NCBI RefSeq assembly: GCF_000631985.1 | Contig: NZ_JFYN01000012.1 | Span: 594,857 to 658,856 of the forward strand | Reading direction: 5' to 3' | Origin: Pseudomonas sp. RIT288 | GTDB lineage: Bacteria; Pseudomonadota; Gammaproteobacteria; Pseudomonadales; Pseudomonadaceae | Length of the DNA stretch: 64,000 nt | In this document: positions 34,383 to 43,302 of the stretch, in pieces | Position numbering within the stretch: the first letter of the stretch is position 1 | Layout: every line of letters starts with the position of its first letter | The notes under the pieces: model-generated | Seen by the model: only the letters and a program-made list of their open reading frames with translations | What the model was told of the DNA's origin: nothing | Database searches by the model: none | Made by a program: the position numbers and the translations under genes

Positions 34383-35117
34383 TCAGGCAGGAATGCTCAC
34401 CAGACTCAACAACTGCCCCTCCTGCACGCCAAATTGCGCCTCCAGCTCGGTGCCATGACGCCATTCACCAGACAAGTCAGTCAGCAGACGCATCCGAACC
34501 TGACCCTGCTCCGTCCACTCCAGCACCTCGGCGTGCTCGAAATAAAAGCGCTTCTGCACAATCGGATACAGCGCCTTGAACAGGCTCTCCTTCACCGAAA
34601 ACGTCAGGGTCACCAGCAACGCCAGTTGTTCCCGCGCACCGGCGGCCATGCGCTGCAGTTCCGCAGGCGTCAGAATCTCCCCGGCCAGGCGTTCGGCGCG
34701 CTCGGTCTCGAGCAGGTTTTCCAGGTCCATGCCCAAGCCGCGCCAGTGTTGCTTGTTGGCGACAATCGCCGCCGCACGCCCGGTGCTGTGGGTGATCGAG
34801 CCGCAAATGTGCGCCGGCCATACCGGTGCACGGTCTTCGCCAATCGCCGGAATCACGCTTGAGCCTTCCAGTTGCTGCAACGCCGCCCGGGCACAGATCC
34901 GCCCGGCAAGAAACTCGGCCTGACGCTTGGCAACAGAACGCTGAATGCTCGGCGGCGGCTCGATGGCGCTGCGCTGGAAGTCATCGCCCAGCAGTTGCTT
35001 CGGGTCGAAACAGGTGCTCAGCAGGACGGTGTCGGCCAACACGTTGGGCAACGGCCAATGGGCGTCGAGCGGGGTGCAGCAGGCGGGGAGGGGCGGGCTG
35101 GAATTCATGGCGGGCAT
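34383..35117 (-). CDS. pcpS: Phosphopantetheinyl transferase PcpS
   Basis: Transfers phosphopantetheine from CoA to acyl and peptidyl carrier proteins; in P. aeruginosa the single enzyme serves fatty-acid and siderophore synthesis. 244 residues, EntD/Sfp-like. RQAEFLAGRICARAAL, GEDRAPVWP, GSITHS, the metal site GLGMDLE and FSVKESLFKALYP are all present. The start at 35117 (MPAMNSS) is chosen from recollection of the PAO1 N-terminus (MRAMN...); the next ATG (35108) is possible. No strong ribosome site. Confidence 0.95.
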   Translation of the reverse strand: MPAMNSSPPLPACCTPLDAHWPLPNVLADTVLLSTCFDPKQLLGDDFQRSAIEPPPSIQRSVAKRQAEFLAGRICARAALQQLEGSSVIPAIGEDRAPVWPAHICGSITHSTGRAAAIVANKQHWRGLGMDLENLLETERAERLAGEILTPAELQRMAAGAREQLALLVTLTFSVKESLFKALYPIVQKRFYFEHAEVLEWTEQGQVRMRLLTDLSGEWRHGTELEAQFGVQEGQLLSLVSIPA

Positions 35118-35159
35118 TTTGCCGATTCGCAGGGGCAAGGTCGAGATCGGCGGTGCGGC

Positions 35160-35226
35160 TTTCGCGAGCAGGCTCGCTCCCACATTTGGAACGCATTCCC
35201 ATGTGGGAGCGAGCCTGCTCGCGAAG
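35160..35226. repeat. REPIN, family B, tail orientation
   Basis: TTCGCGAGCAGGCTCGCTCC at the left and its inverse GGGAGCGAGCCTGCTCGCGAA at the right, with a short spacer (CACATTTGGAACGCATTCCC). It lies between the stop of the dienelactone hydrolase gene and pcpS. Confidence 0.9.
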
Positions 35227-35247
35227 GCCGCGCTGCAATCTATCTGA

Positions 35248-36039
35248 TCAGCCAAAGATTTTCTGGAAGAACGCCTTCATGTCCGCCCAGGATTTTTCAT
35301 CGGCAGCCTTGTTGTAGCCGATATCCGGGCCTCCGTGTTCACCGTGGCTCAAGCGATCGGCATCCGGATTGGTGAAACCATGCTTGGCGCCGTCGAGGCT
35401 GACGAATGTGTAGTCGGCGCCGGCCTTGTCCATTTCAGATTTGAACGCGGTGACGTTGTCCGGGGTAACCATGCTGTCCAGCGCACCGTGCTCGACCAGA
35501 ACCTTCGCCTTCACACTGCCGGGCGTCGCCGGGGTGGTGGTGGCCAGCGCACCGTGGAAACTCACCACGCCCGCCAATGGCTCGCCCTGACGCGCGGCGT
35601 TAAGCACCACGCCACCGCCGAAGCAGTAACCGATGGCGGCGATTTTATTCACGTCGGTCTGCGGCTGCTTTTTCAGCAGATTCAACCCCGCCTCGAAGCG
35701 CTTGCTGGAGGCCGCGGCATCCTTGGTCGCGGCTTGCATGAATGCCATCGCATCTTTCGGATGCTCGGTGTTCTTGCCTTCGCCGTACATGTCGATCGCC
35801 AGCGCGCTGTAGCCCAGTTCGGCGAGGTCGCGGGCGCGGCGTTTGGCGTAGTCGTTCAAGCCCCACCATTCATGCACCACCACCACGCCCGGGCGTTTGC
35901 CCTTGATCGCGTCGTCGTAGGCGTAGTAGCCGATCAGCCGGGTGCCGTCGGCACTCTGGTAGGGAATCTCCTGAGTCTTGATCGCGGCGTTGGCCAGGCT
36001 GCTGGCAGCGAGCAAGGCGAGGGCGAGGAACAGGCGCAT
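35248..36039 (-). CDS. Exported dienelactone hydrolase-like protein
   Basis: 263 residues, alpha/beta hydrolase fold. Signal peptide (about 1-19, LALALLAASSLANAA) implies a periplasmic location, unlike cytoplasmic ClcD-type enzymes. The nucleophile Cys sits in GYCFGGG, the Asp in EHGALDSMV and the His in AKHGF, a Cys-Asp-His triad as in dienelactone hydrolases. Substrate unknown. It is divergent from oprH with a PhoP-box array between; pcpS follows. Confidence 0.88.
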   Translation of the reverse strand: MRLFLALALLAASSLANAAIKTQEIPYQSADGTRLIGYYAYDDAIKGKRPGVVVVHEWWGLNDYAKRRARDLAELGYSALAIDMYGEGKNTEHPKDAMAFMQAATKDAAASSKRFEAGLNLLKKQPQTDVNKIAAIGYCFGGGVVLNAARQGEPLAGVVSFHGALATTTPATPGSVKAKVLVEHGALDSMVTPDNVTAFKSEMDKAGADYTFVSLDGAKHGFTNPDADRLSHGEHGGPDIGYNKAADEKSWADMKAFFQKIFG

Positions 36040-36085
36040 GGTCGGTCTCCTTATAGAAAGTGGTCAGGACAGCCTAGTCGATTTG

Positions 36086-36124
36086 ATTCAGCGCAGGTTC
36101 AGAGAGTGTTCAGGGGCGGTACAG
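36086..36124 (+). promoter_or_regulatory. PhoP-box array upstream of oprH
   Basis: Four hexamers at an exact 11-bp period: ATTCAG (36086), GTTCAG (36097), GTTCAG (36108) and GTACAG (36119). Two GTTCAG units separated by AGAGT form a PhoP-type direct repeat. The array ends 56 bp before the oprH start, the usual place for activation. Binding is inferred from family knowledge. Confidence 0.8.
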
Positions 36125-36180
36125 GGGCAGGTCAGTAACCTTGCGCCATACCCAAACAGCACTGTGAAAGAGGAAACGCG

Positions 36181-36786
36181 ATGAATCGTCTAAACAAACT
36201 GCTGCTGGCTTTTACCTTGTTGGGCTCCAGCCTTGCGGCACATGCCGATGACACCAGCAACTTCGCCGGCCTGACCTTTGGCCAGACCAGCGACAAAGTC
36301 AAAAAGTCCCATGCGCTGAACGATAACCTCGGGCACCCGGACGCCAGCGGCGCAATCGACGGCAACAACACCTACGGTGTGCGCCTCGGTCAGCAAAATT
36401 CGCAAGGTCGCTACTACGCCACTTACGACAACGTGTCCGGTTCGCACAATGGTATTAAACTGCGCCAGGAAAACCTGCTGGGCAGCTACGATCTGTTCTA
36501 CCCAGTGGGCGGCAGCACCAGGTTGTTCGGTGGCGCAACGGCCGGTTTGACCAAGCTGACTCAGGATTCACCTGGCTACAGCCGCGACAGCGACATCGGT
36601 TACGCCGTCGGCGGCCAATTCGGTGTGCTGCAACAAGTGGCGCAGAACGTTTCGGTGGAACTCGGTTACCGTTACCTGATGAGCAACGCCAGCACCGAAA
36701 TGAAAGAGAGCGGTGGCAGCAAGCAAGGCTCGCTGGACTTGACCAGCAGCGCCCAGACTTACCTGTCGGCGAACTACGCTTTCTAA
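36181..36786 (+). CDS. oprH: Outer membrane protein OprH
   Basis: Eight-stranded beta-barrel that interacts with lipopolysaccharide and protects under low Mg2+. 201 residues. Signal peptide (LLLAFTLLGSSLAAHA), alternating barrel strands, YYATYDNVSGSHNGIKLRQE and GYRYLMSNASTEM resembling P. aeruginosa OprH, and the C-terminal Phe (YLSANYAF) for BAM recognition. First gene of oprH-phoP-phoQ. Confidence 0.93.
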   Translation: MNRLNKLLLAFTLLGSSLAAHADDTSNFAGLTFGQTSDKVKKSHALNDNLGHPDASGAIDGNNTYGVRLGQQNSQGRYYATYDNVSGSHNGIKLRQENLLGSYDLFYPVGGSTRLFGGATAGLTKLTQDSPGYSRDSDIGYAVGGQFGVLQQVAQNVSVELGYRYLMSNASTEMKESGGSKQGSLDLTSSAQTYLSANYAF

Positions 36787-36805
36787 GGCGGTTCGCATCA
36801 GTACC

Positions 36806-36898
36806 CTGTGGGAGCCAGCCTGCTGGCGATTGCGATTTGGCAGCCGACCCTCCAGTCGACTGTCAGGGCGCTATCGCCAGCAGGCTAGCGCCCACAGA
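36806..36898. repeat. REP-type inverted pair inside the oprH-phoP interval
   Basis: TGTGGGAGCCAGCCTGCTGG at the left and its imperfect inverse CCAGCAGGCTAGCGCCCACA at the right; a family B variant. It lies within the operon, 40 bp before phoP. Confidence 0.85.
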
Positions 36899-36937
36899 GG
36901 GTTGTCTGGAGATTTTTGATTTGCCCGGGAGAGCGTT

Positions 36938-37615
36938 ATGAAACTGTTGGTCGTCGAAGATGAAGCGCTGTTGCGCCATCACCTGCAAACCCGCCTGACG
37001 GAGAGCGGTCACGTGGTCGAGTCCGTGGCCAATGCCGAAGAGGCGCTGTACCAGACCGGACAGTTCAACTTCGATCTGGCGGTGATCGACCTCGGTCTGC
37101 CGGGCATGGGCGGTCTGGATCTGATCCGGCAGTTGCGTTCGAGCGGCAAGACCTTTCCGATCCTGATCCTCACCGCGCGTGGCAACTGGCAGGACAAGGT
37201 CGAAGGCCTGGCTGCCGGCGCCGACGACTACGTGGTCAAGCCATTCCAGTTCGAAGAACTCGATGCACGACTCAATGCCTTGTTGCGCCGCTCCAGCGGC
37301 TTCACCCAATCGACCATCGTCGCCGGGCCGTTGTTGCTGGACCTCAATCGCAAGCAGGCGTCGCTGGATGAAGAGCCGCTGGCGCTGACCGCCTATGAAT
37401 ACCGCATCCTCGAATACCTGATGCGCCACCACCAGCAAGTGGTGCCCAAGGATCGCCTGATGGAGCAGCTCTATCCGGATGACGACGAGCGCGATCCGAA
37501 CGTGATCGAAGTGCTGGTCGGCCGTCTGCGCCGCAAGCTCGAAGGGCCGGGCGGGTTCAAGCCGATCGACACCGTCCGCGGTCTCGGCTACCTGTTCAAT
37601 GAGCGCTGCACTTGA
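36938..37615 (+). CDS. phoP: Response regulator PhoP
   Basis: 225 residues, OmpR family. Acidic VVEDE, phospho-acceptor D51 (AVIDLGLPGM), K in YVVKPF, and winged-helix C-terminus ending TVRGLGYLFNERCT. Activates oprH-phoPQ and lipid A modification genes under Mg2+ limitation in Pseudomonas. Its stop overlaps the phoQ start. Confidence 0.96.
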   Translation: MKLLVVEDEALLRHHLQTRLTESGHVVESVANAEEALYQTGQFNFDLAVIDLGLPGMGGLDLIRQLRSSGKTFPILILTARGNWQDKVEGLAAGADDYVVKPFQFEELDARLNALLRRSSGFTQSTIVAGPLLLDLNRKQASLDEEPLALTAYEYRILEYLMRHHQQVVPKDRLMEQLYPDDDERDPNVIEVLVGRLRRKLEGPGGFKPIDTVRGLGYLFNERCT

Positions 37616-38958
37616 TTCGTTCTCTACGCGTTCGTTTGATGCTCGCTGCCACCACGTTGGCGGTGTTGTTCATGCTCGGCTTGCTCCCGGCCATGCAGGG
37701 CGCGTTCAGCCTGGCGCTGCAGGACTCGATCGAGCAGCGGCTGGCGTCGGACGTCACCACGCTGATCTCGGCGGCACGCGTCGACAGTGGCCAACTGGTG
37801 ATGCCGGCGCAGTTGCCGGATGAGCGTTTCAATCTCACCGACAACCGCTTGCTCGGCTACATCTACGACCGTCAGGGCAAACTGGTCTGGCGCTCGAAAG
37901 GCACGCAGGAAGAGCAGATCAACTACAAGCCGCGTTATGACGGCATGGGCAACGAGTTCGCGCGGATCCGCGAGAGTAACGGCCAGGAGTTCTTCGTCTA
38001 CGACGTCGAAGTCAAACTGCTCGGCGGTAAAAGTGCCGCGTTCAGTATCGTCGCCCTGCAACCAGTGCGTGAGTACGAAAACACCCTTGAAGGCCTGCGC
38101 GAAAATCTCTATCTGGGCTTCGGCGCCGCCTTGCTGGTGTTGCTGGCGCTGTTGTGGATCGGCTTGACCTGGGGCCTCAAGGCGCTGCGTCGGCTGAGTC
38201 AGGAACTCGACGAAATCGAAAGTGGCACCCGCGAAAGTCTCACCGAACAGCACCCGCGCGAACTGTTGCGCCTGACCGGCTCGCTCAACCGTCTGCTGCA
38301 CAGCGAACGCCAGCAGCGCAGCCGCTATCGTGACTCCCTCGATGATCTGGCGCACAGCCTGAAAACCCCGTTGGCGGTACTGCAAGGGGTCAGTGAAGAC
38401 ATGGCGCAACGCCCGGAAGATCGCGATCAGGCTTGGGTGCTGCAAACCCAGATCGAACGCATGAGTCAGCAGATCAGCTATCAATTGCAACGGGCCAGCC
38501 TGCGCAAAAGCGGTCTGGTGCGCCATCAGGTGCGGCTGCAACCGGTGCTCCAGAGCCTGTGCGACACGCTGGACAAGGTTTACCGCGACAAACACGTTCG
38601 AGTGGCGTTCGATCTACCGGAACAATGCTATGTGCCGATCGAGCAGGGCGCGCTGCTGGAAATGATGGGCAACCTGCTGGAAAACGCCTATCGCCTGTGC
38701 CTGGGCGAAGTGCGCATCAGCGTGCGCGAGACCCTCGCCGGCATCGAGCTGTGCATCGAAGACGACGGCCCCGGTGTGCCGCCGAATCAGCGCGCGCGGA
38801 TTCTCGAGCGTGGTGAGCGTCTGGATCGCCAGCATCCGGGGCAGGGTATCGGCCTGGCGGTGGTCAAGGACATCATCGAGAGCTACAACGCCAAGCTGAT
38901 GCTCGGGGATTCGCCGATGGGCGGGGCGGCGTTCAGGATTCAGTTTCCTGCGGTTTAG
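37612..38958 (+). CDS. phoQ: Sensor histidine kinase PhoQ
   Basis: 448 residues. Helix 1 (about 8-27), an acidic PhoQ-type periplasmic sensor (about 30-165), helix 2, HAMP, HisKA with LDDLAHSLKTPLAVLQG, and HATPase with NLLENAYRLC, EDDGPGVPP and GQGIGLAVVKD. The start is TTG at 37612, overlapping the phoP stop (TTGA); it gives the family N-terminus IRSLRVRLML. Together with the upstream genes this is the oprH-phoP-phoQ operon. Confidence 0.95.
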   Translation: MIRSLRVRLMLAATTLAVLFMLGLLPAMQGAFSLALQDSIEQRLASDVTTLISAARVDSGQLVMPAQLPDERFNLTDNRLLGYIYDRQGKLVWRSKGTQEEQINYKPRYDGMGNEFARIRESNGQEFFVYDVEVKLLGGKSAAFSIVALQPVREYENTLEGLRENLYLGFGAALLVLLALLWIGLTWGLKALRRLSQELDEIESGTRESLTEQHPRELLRLTGSLNRLLHSERQQRSRYRDSLDDLAHSLKTPLAVLQGVSEDMAQRPEDRDQAWVLQTQIERMSQQISYQLQRASLRKSGLVRHQVRLQPVLQSLCDTLDKVYRDKHVRVAFDLPEQCYVPIEQGALLEMMGNLLENAYRLCLGEVRISVRETLAGIELCIEDDGPGVPPNQRARILERGERLDRQHPGQGIGLAVVKDIIESYNAKLMLGDSPMGGAAFRIQFPAV

Positions 38959-38979
38959 GTGTTGGCTGTTCTGACGTCA

Positions 38980-39046
38980 TCGCGAGCAGGCTCACTCCTG
39001 CAAGGGGAATGCATTTCAAATGCAGGAGTGAGCCTGCTCGCGATAG
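38980..39046. repeat. REP pair (CGCGAGCAGGCTCACTCCTGCA)
   Basis: TCGCGAGCAGGCTCACTCCT with its inverse at 39022-39043 and a short spacer; downstream of phoQ. Same variant as 43209-43275. Confidence 0.88.
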
Positions 39047-39069
39047 CGCAAGTCAGTTCACCGCGGGTC

Positions 39070-40068
39070 TTACTGCTCCTGCGCCCGATACGCCCCCGGT
39101 GTCAGCCCCGTCCATTTCTTGAACGCCCGGTGAAACGCCGACGGCTCGGAAAACCCCAACTGCTCGGCAATCTGTTGCAACGACAGATCCGCCCGGCCCA
39201 GGTGATAAATCGCGATGTCGCGGCGCAACTGATCCTTCAATTCCTGAAAACTGGTGCCTTCCTCACGCAAATGCCGACGCAGGGTTTGCGGGCTGATGTG
39301 CAGGTGCGCGGCCACGGCTTCGAGGTCTGGCCACTGCGCGCTGTCGCGGCTGAGCAAGCGGCGCAGGCGACTGCTGAGGCTGTCGCCGTCGTCCGGGCGC
39401 GACAGCAGGTCGGCGGGCGAGCGTTCGAGAAAGTGCTTGAGGGTGCGTTCGTCCTGCAGCAGCGGCATCGACAGATAGCGGCTGTGAAACAACAGGCTGC
39501 TTTGCTCGGCGCAAAACACCAGCGGGCAAGGGAACAGCAGATCGTACTCGGCACCGTGCGCCGGTTTCGGATAACTGAAGGTGGCCTGCTCCAGACGAAT
39601 CCGCTGGCCGATCAGCCAACTGCCGAGGCGATGCCAGATCACCAGCAGGCTCTCGCTGAGAAAGTGATCCGGGTCCCATAACTGCGCATCATCGAGGCTC
39701 AGGCGCACCCATTCGCCTTCGCGACTCAGGCTCAGGCGCGGGGCCTCGGGGAATAGGCTATAAAACAATAAACCGCGTTGCAGTGCCTTCTCCAGATTGC
39801 GGCAGTGGATCAGCGCATGGCACATCATCGCGAAGCTGCCGGGTTTGCTCGGCGCGCTGCCAAAGCCCAGGTATTCGTCATCCAGCGCCAGCCACAGGCT
39901 CTGGATCAGTTGGGTGAATTGCTCCGGGGCAATCCGCGCCCGTGGTTCATCGAGCAACTCGGGGCTGATCCCCAGTTGCTGCAGCAGTGGCGAATAGTCG
40001 AACCCCGAACGGCGTGCGCCACCGAGGGCGGCCCGGGCGAAATGACTGGCGATGGTACGTTCGCGCAT
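39070..40068 (-). CDS. AraC-family transcriptional regulator
   Basis: 332 residues. N-terminal arabinose-binding-like domain of the Arabinose_bd (PF12625-type) group, C-terminal double helix-turn-helix with HISPQTLRRHLREEGTSFQE and ADLSLQQIAEQLGFSEPSAFHRAFKKWTG, an intact AraC signature. The start MRERTIASHF at 40068 follows AAGGA; longer frames upstream cross the dctA control region. Divergent from dctA, but dctA control looks sigma-54 based, so a role in dctA regulation is uncertain. Confidence 0.9.
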   Translation of the reverse strand: MRERTIASHFARAALGGARRSGFDYSPLLQQLGISPELLDEPRARIAPEQFTQLIQSLWLALDDEYLGFGSAPSKPGSFAMMCHALIHCRNLEKALQRGLLFYSLFPEAPRLSLSREGEWVRLSLDDAQLWDPDHFLSESLLVIWHRLGSWLIGQRIRLEQATFSYPKPAHGAEYDLLFPCPLVFCAEQSSLLFHSRYLSMPLLQDERTLKHFLERSPADLLSRPDDGDSLSSRLRRLLSRDSAQWPDLEAVAAHLHISPQTLRRHLREEGTSFQELKDQLRRDIAIYHLGRADLSLQQIAEQLGFSEPSAFHRAFKKWTGLTPGAYRAQEQ

Positions 40069-40126
40069 AAGCGGCAGATCCTTCCTCAGGCGCCGGATGG
40101 TAGCCGGGGCATGCGCAGGGTAACAA

Positions 40127-40181
40127 GGCGGATTTCCGCCAAATTGTAGGACGAGATCCGCTGAGTTGGCGGAAATCCGCC
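40127..40181. promoter_or_regulatory. Two DctD-type palindromic upstream sites for dctA
   Basis: GGCGGATTTCCGCC at 40127-40140 and GGCGGAAATCCGCC at 40168-40181, centres 41 bp (about four helical turns) apart. The second reads TTGGCGGAAATCCGCCA, resembling the DctD enhancer type TGTGCGGAAATCCGCACA as known in Rhizobium. They lie 80-134 bp upstream of the -24 element. Confidence 0.7.
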
Positions 40182-40260
40182 ACACTGGCGTCACCGGGCA
40201 GTGACAAAAAATACTCTGCATCCCCTGATATCAAAAGGCTTGCAGCGAATTGCACCAAAG

Positions 40261-40276
40261 TGGCACGACGTTTGCG
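40261..40276 (+). promoter_or_regulatory. Sigma-54 promoter of dctA
   Basis: TGGCAC-GACGT-TTGCG, a full -24/-12 match, about 145 bp before the dctA start. In Pseudomonas, dctA is RpoN- and DctBD-dependent. Confidence 0.9.
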
Positions 40277-40419
40277 ATAAGAGCGATAGAAGCGTGCGTT
40301 TATCCGCCAGGAAAAACGCCGTTCCAACAACAAATCCCTCCAGTGCAGGAGGGTTCGCAATTTAAGGTTTTGCGGACAACAGATGGATGTTGCCCGTGGG
40401 ACTCTTGAGGAAATTTGCA

Positions 40420-41754
40420 ATGACGACTCGTCAGCCACTCTACAAATCCCTGTACTTCCAGGTGATCGTTGCCATCGCCATCGGCATCCTGCTCGGTCAC
40501 TTCTACCCACAGACCGGTGTGGCCCTCAAGCCACTGGGTGACGGGTTCATCAAACTGATCAAAATGGTCATCGCCCCGATCATTTTCTGTACCGTTGTCA
40601 GCGGCATCGCCGGCATGCAGAACATGAAATCGGTGGGCAAGACTGGCGGCTACGCGCTGCTGTACTTCGAAATCGTTTCCACCATCGCCTTGCTGATCGG
40701 TCTGGTCGTGGTCAACGTCGTGCAACCGGGCGCCGGCATGCACATCGACGTGAGCACCCTGGACGCCTCGAAAATCGCCACGTATGTAACGGCCAGTAAA
40801 GACCAGAGCATCGTCGGCTTCCTGCTTAACGTGATCCCGAACACCATTGTCGGAGCATTCGCCACCGGCGATATCCTGCAAGTGCTGATGTTCTCGGTGA
40901 TCTTCGGTTATGCCTTGCATCGCCTGGGCTCCTACGGCCGACCGCTGCTGGACCTGATCGATCGCTTTGCCCACGTGATGTTCAACATCATCAACATGAT
41001 CATGAAACTGGCGCCACTGGGTGCGTTCGGTGCCATGGCGTTCACCATCGGTGCCTACGGTGTCGGCTCGCTGGTGCAGTTGGGTCAGTTGATGATCTGC
41101 TTCTACATTACCTGCGTGCTGTTCGTGGTGGTGGTGCTGGGCGCGATCTGCCGTGCGCACGGTTTCAGCGTACTGAAGCTGGTGCGCTACATCCGTGAAG
41201 AGCTGCTGATCGTGCTGGGTACTTCCTCGTCCGAGTCCGCTCTTCCGCGCATGCTGATCAAGATGGAGCGCCTGGGTGCGAAAAAATCTGTTGTGGGTCT
41301 GGTGATCCCGACCGGTTACTCATTCAACCTCGACGGTACGTCGATCTACCTGACCATGGCGGCTGTGTTTATCGCTCAGGCGACCGACACCCACATGGAC
41401 ATCACTCACCAGATCACTCTGCTGCTGGTGCTGCTGCTGTCCTCCAAAGGCGCTGCCGGTGTGACCGGTTCGGGCTTCATCGTGCTGGCGGCCACCCTGT
41501 CGGCGGTAGGCCACCTGCCGGTGGCCGGTCTGGCGCTGATCCTCGGTATCGACCGCTTCATGTCCGAAGCACGCGCTCTGACCAACCTGGTCGGCAACGC
41601 CGTCGCGACCATCGTGGTTGCCAAGTGGGTGAAAGAGCTGGACACCGACGTGCTGCAAGCCGAGCTGGCTTCTGGCGGTCGCGGTATCTCCGATGAGCGT
41701 GAAGAAGATGACCTGGGTGTGGCTGAAGGCCCGACCCCGAGCAACGTCAAGTAA
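40420..41754 (+). CDS. dctA: C4-dicarboxylate/H+ symporter DctA
   Basis: Inner-membrane uptake of succinate, fumarate and malate. 444 residues, DAACS family. The N-terminus [20 protein letters not shown], the serine-rich loop [12 protein letters not shown] and the substrate motif [12 protein letters not shown] are present, as is [14 protein letters not shown]. The start at 40420 follows GAGGAAA. Alone on its transcript with a downstream terminator; sigma-54 controlled. Confidence 0.97.
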   Translation: MTTRQPLYKSLYFQVIVAIAIGILLGHFYPQTGVALKPLGDGFIKLIKMVIAPIIFCTVVSGIAGMQNMKSVGKTGGYALLYFEIVSTIALLIGLVVVNVVQPGAGMHIDVSTLDASKIATYVTASKDQSIVGFLLNVIPNTIVGAFATGDILQVLMFSVIFGYALHRLGSYGRPLLDLIDRFAHVMFNIINMIMKLAPLGAFGAMAFTIGAYGVGSLVQLGQLMICFYITCVLFVVVVLGAICRAHGFSVLKLVRYIREELLIVLGTSSSESALPRMLIKMERLGAKKSVVGLVIPTGYSFNLDGTSIYLTMAAVFIAQATDTHMDITHQITLLLVLLLSSKGAAGVTGSGFIVLAATLSAVGHLPVAGLALILGIDRFMSEARALTNLVGNAVATIVVAKWVKELDTDVLQAELASGGRGISDEREEDDLGVAEGPTPSNVK

Positions 41755-41773
41755 CTGCAATTTGGTAATACCT

Positions 41774-41873
41774 TGTGGCGAGGGAGCTTGCTCCCGCTGG
41801 ACTGCGCAGCAGGCCCCTCTTTGAAGAGCGGGGCCGTTTGCGCCCCGGCGGGAGCAAGCTCCCTCGCCACACA
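41774..41873. repeat. REPIN, family A (GTGGCGAGGGAGCTTGCTCCCGC)
   Basis: Intact inverted pair with an additional inner GC-rich arm. Between dctA and its terminator-like hairpin. Confidence 0.9.
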
Positions 41874-41884
41874 GGCACTGAAGA

Positions 41885-41907
41885 ACCTGCCTTGGCAGGT
41901 TTTTTAT
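41885..41907 (+). terminator. Terminator downstream of dctA
   Basis: Stem AACCTGCC / GGCAGGTT with TT loop and TTTTTT, after the REPIN, 130 bp from dctA. Confidence 0.9.
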
Positions 41908-42010
41908 TGCCTGCGATTTGAGCATTACGGTCACTGCCGCTGATGCATCCGGTGATTGCCGTGCGCGGCAGTGCTGCCTAGGCTGGGTGCATCGCCCAAG
42001 GAGATCGCCC

Positions 42011-43192
42011 ATGTCTGCGCCGCTGGCCTCACTGAAGATTCTGGATTTTTCGACCTTGCTGCCGGGGCCGTTCGCCTCGCTGTTGCTGGCGGACATGGGC
42101 GCCGAAGTGCTGCGCATCGAGTCGCCCACGCGCATGGACCTGTTGCGGGTGCTGCCGCCGCACGATCAGGGCATGTCGGCCAGCCACGCTTACCTCAACC
42201 GCAACAAGCGCAGTCTGGCGCTGGATCTCAAACAGCCGGAAGCGCTGGAGGTGATCAGGCAGTTGCTGGCCGACTACGACATCATCCTTGAGCAGTTCCG
42301 TCCCGGTGTGATGGAGCGTCTGGGCCTGGGTTACGAAGCGTTGAAGGCGATCAACCCGAAGCTGATTTACGTGTCTATCACCGGCTACGGCCAGACCGGG
42401 CCGTACAAGGATCGCGCCGGGCATGACATCAACTACCTCGCACTGGCCGGTCTTTCCAGTTACACCGGTCGCGCTGACAGCGGGCCGTTGCCGCTGGGCA
42501 TGCAGGTGGCGGATATCGCTGGCGGCTCGCTGCACGGGGTGATCGGCCTGCTGGCGGCGGTCATCGCCCGGCAGCAGACCGGGCAGGGCACGCATCTGGA
42601 CGTGAGCATGACCGATTGCGCCTTCAGCCTGAACGCCATGGCCGGTGCCGGGTATCTGGCCTGTGGCGAGGAGCCGCACTGGGAAGAGCAGATGCTCAAT
42701 GGCGGCAGCTTCTATGACTACTACCGCTCGCGCGACGGGCGCTGGTTGTCGGTGGGCAGTCTGGAACCGGGGTTCATGCAGCAACTGTGTACGGCGTTGG
42801 GCCGGCCGGAGCTGGCGGCGCAGGGCTTGTCACCCGAGCCCGAGCAGCAGCGGTTATTGAAGGATGCGCTGAAAGTTGAATTCGAGAGGCACGATTTTGC
42901 CGAGTTGTGCGAGTTGTTTGCCGGGGTCGATGCCTGTGTCGAACCGGTATTGAACCTGAGCGAGGCGGTGCAGCATCCGCAGTTGCTGGCGCGTGAACTG
43001 GTGACCCAGGTGCCGCGTGGAGACGGCTCCAGTCAGGCGCAGATCGGCTGTCCGTTGAAATTCTCTGAGGCGCTGCCGGCGCCGCGGCATGTTGGGGCGG
43101 GGTTGGGGCAGCATACGGAGCAGGTGTTGGGGGAGTTGGGGTTTGATGCTGAGCGGATTGCTCAATTGCGGGCGGCCAAGGTAATTCTCTAG
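42011..43192 (+). CDS. CaiB/BaiF-family CoA-transferase
   Basis: 393 residues, class III CoA-transferase or alpha-methylacyl-CoA racemase family. N-terminal LKILDFSTLLPGPFASLLLADMGAEVLRIE, the nucleotide/CoA region RNKRSLALDLK, and Asp in AGHDINYLALAGL as the catalytic residue region. The start at 42011 follows AAGGAGA. Alone on its transcript. Substrate unknown; annotation as racemase is equally possible. Confidence 0.9.
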   Translation: MSAPLASLKILDFSTLLPGPFASLLLADMGAEVLRIESPTRMDLLRVLPPHDQGMSASHAYLNRNKRSLALDLKQPEALEVIRQLLADYDIILEQFRPGVMERLGLGYEALKAINPKLIYVSITGYGQTGPYKDRAGHDINYLALAGLSSYTGRADSGPLPLGMQVADIAGGSLHGVIGLLAAVIARQQTGQGTHLDVSMTDCAFSLNAMAGAGYLACGEEPHWEEQMLNGGSFYDYYRSRDGRWLSVGSLEPGFMQQLCTALGRPELAAQGLSPEPEQQRLLKDALKVEFERHDFAELCELFAGVDACVEPVLNLSEAVQHPQLLARELVTQVPRGDGSSQAQIGCPLKFSEALPAPRHVGAGLGQHTEQVLGELGFDAERIAQLRAAKVIL

Positions 43193-43208
43193 CGCCTGGC
43201 TGGGCCTC

Positions 43209-43275
43209 ATCGCGAGCAGGCTCACTCCTACAGGTGGAACGCTTTCAATTGTAGGAGTGAGCCTGCTCGCGATGG
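43209..43275. repeat. REP pair (CGCGAGCAGGCTCACTCCTA)
   Basis: ATCGCGAGCAGGCTCACTCC with its inverse and a 21-bp centre; between the CoA-transferase and the convergent sprT. Confidence 0.88.
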
Positions 43276-43302
43276 GGCCAGTCGGGACAATACAAAAAAC
43301 GA

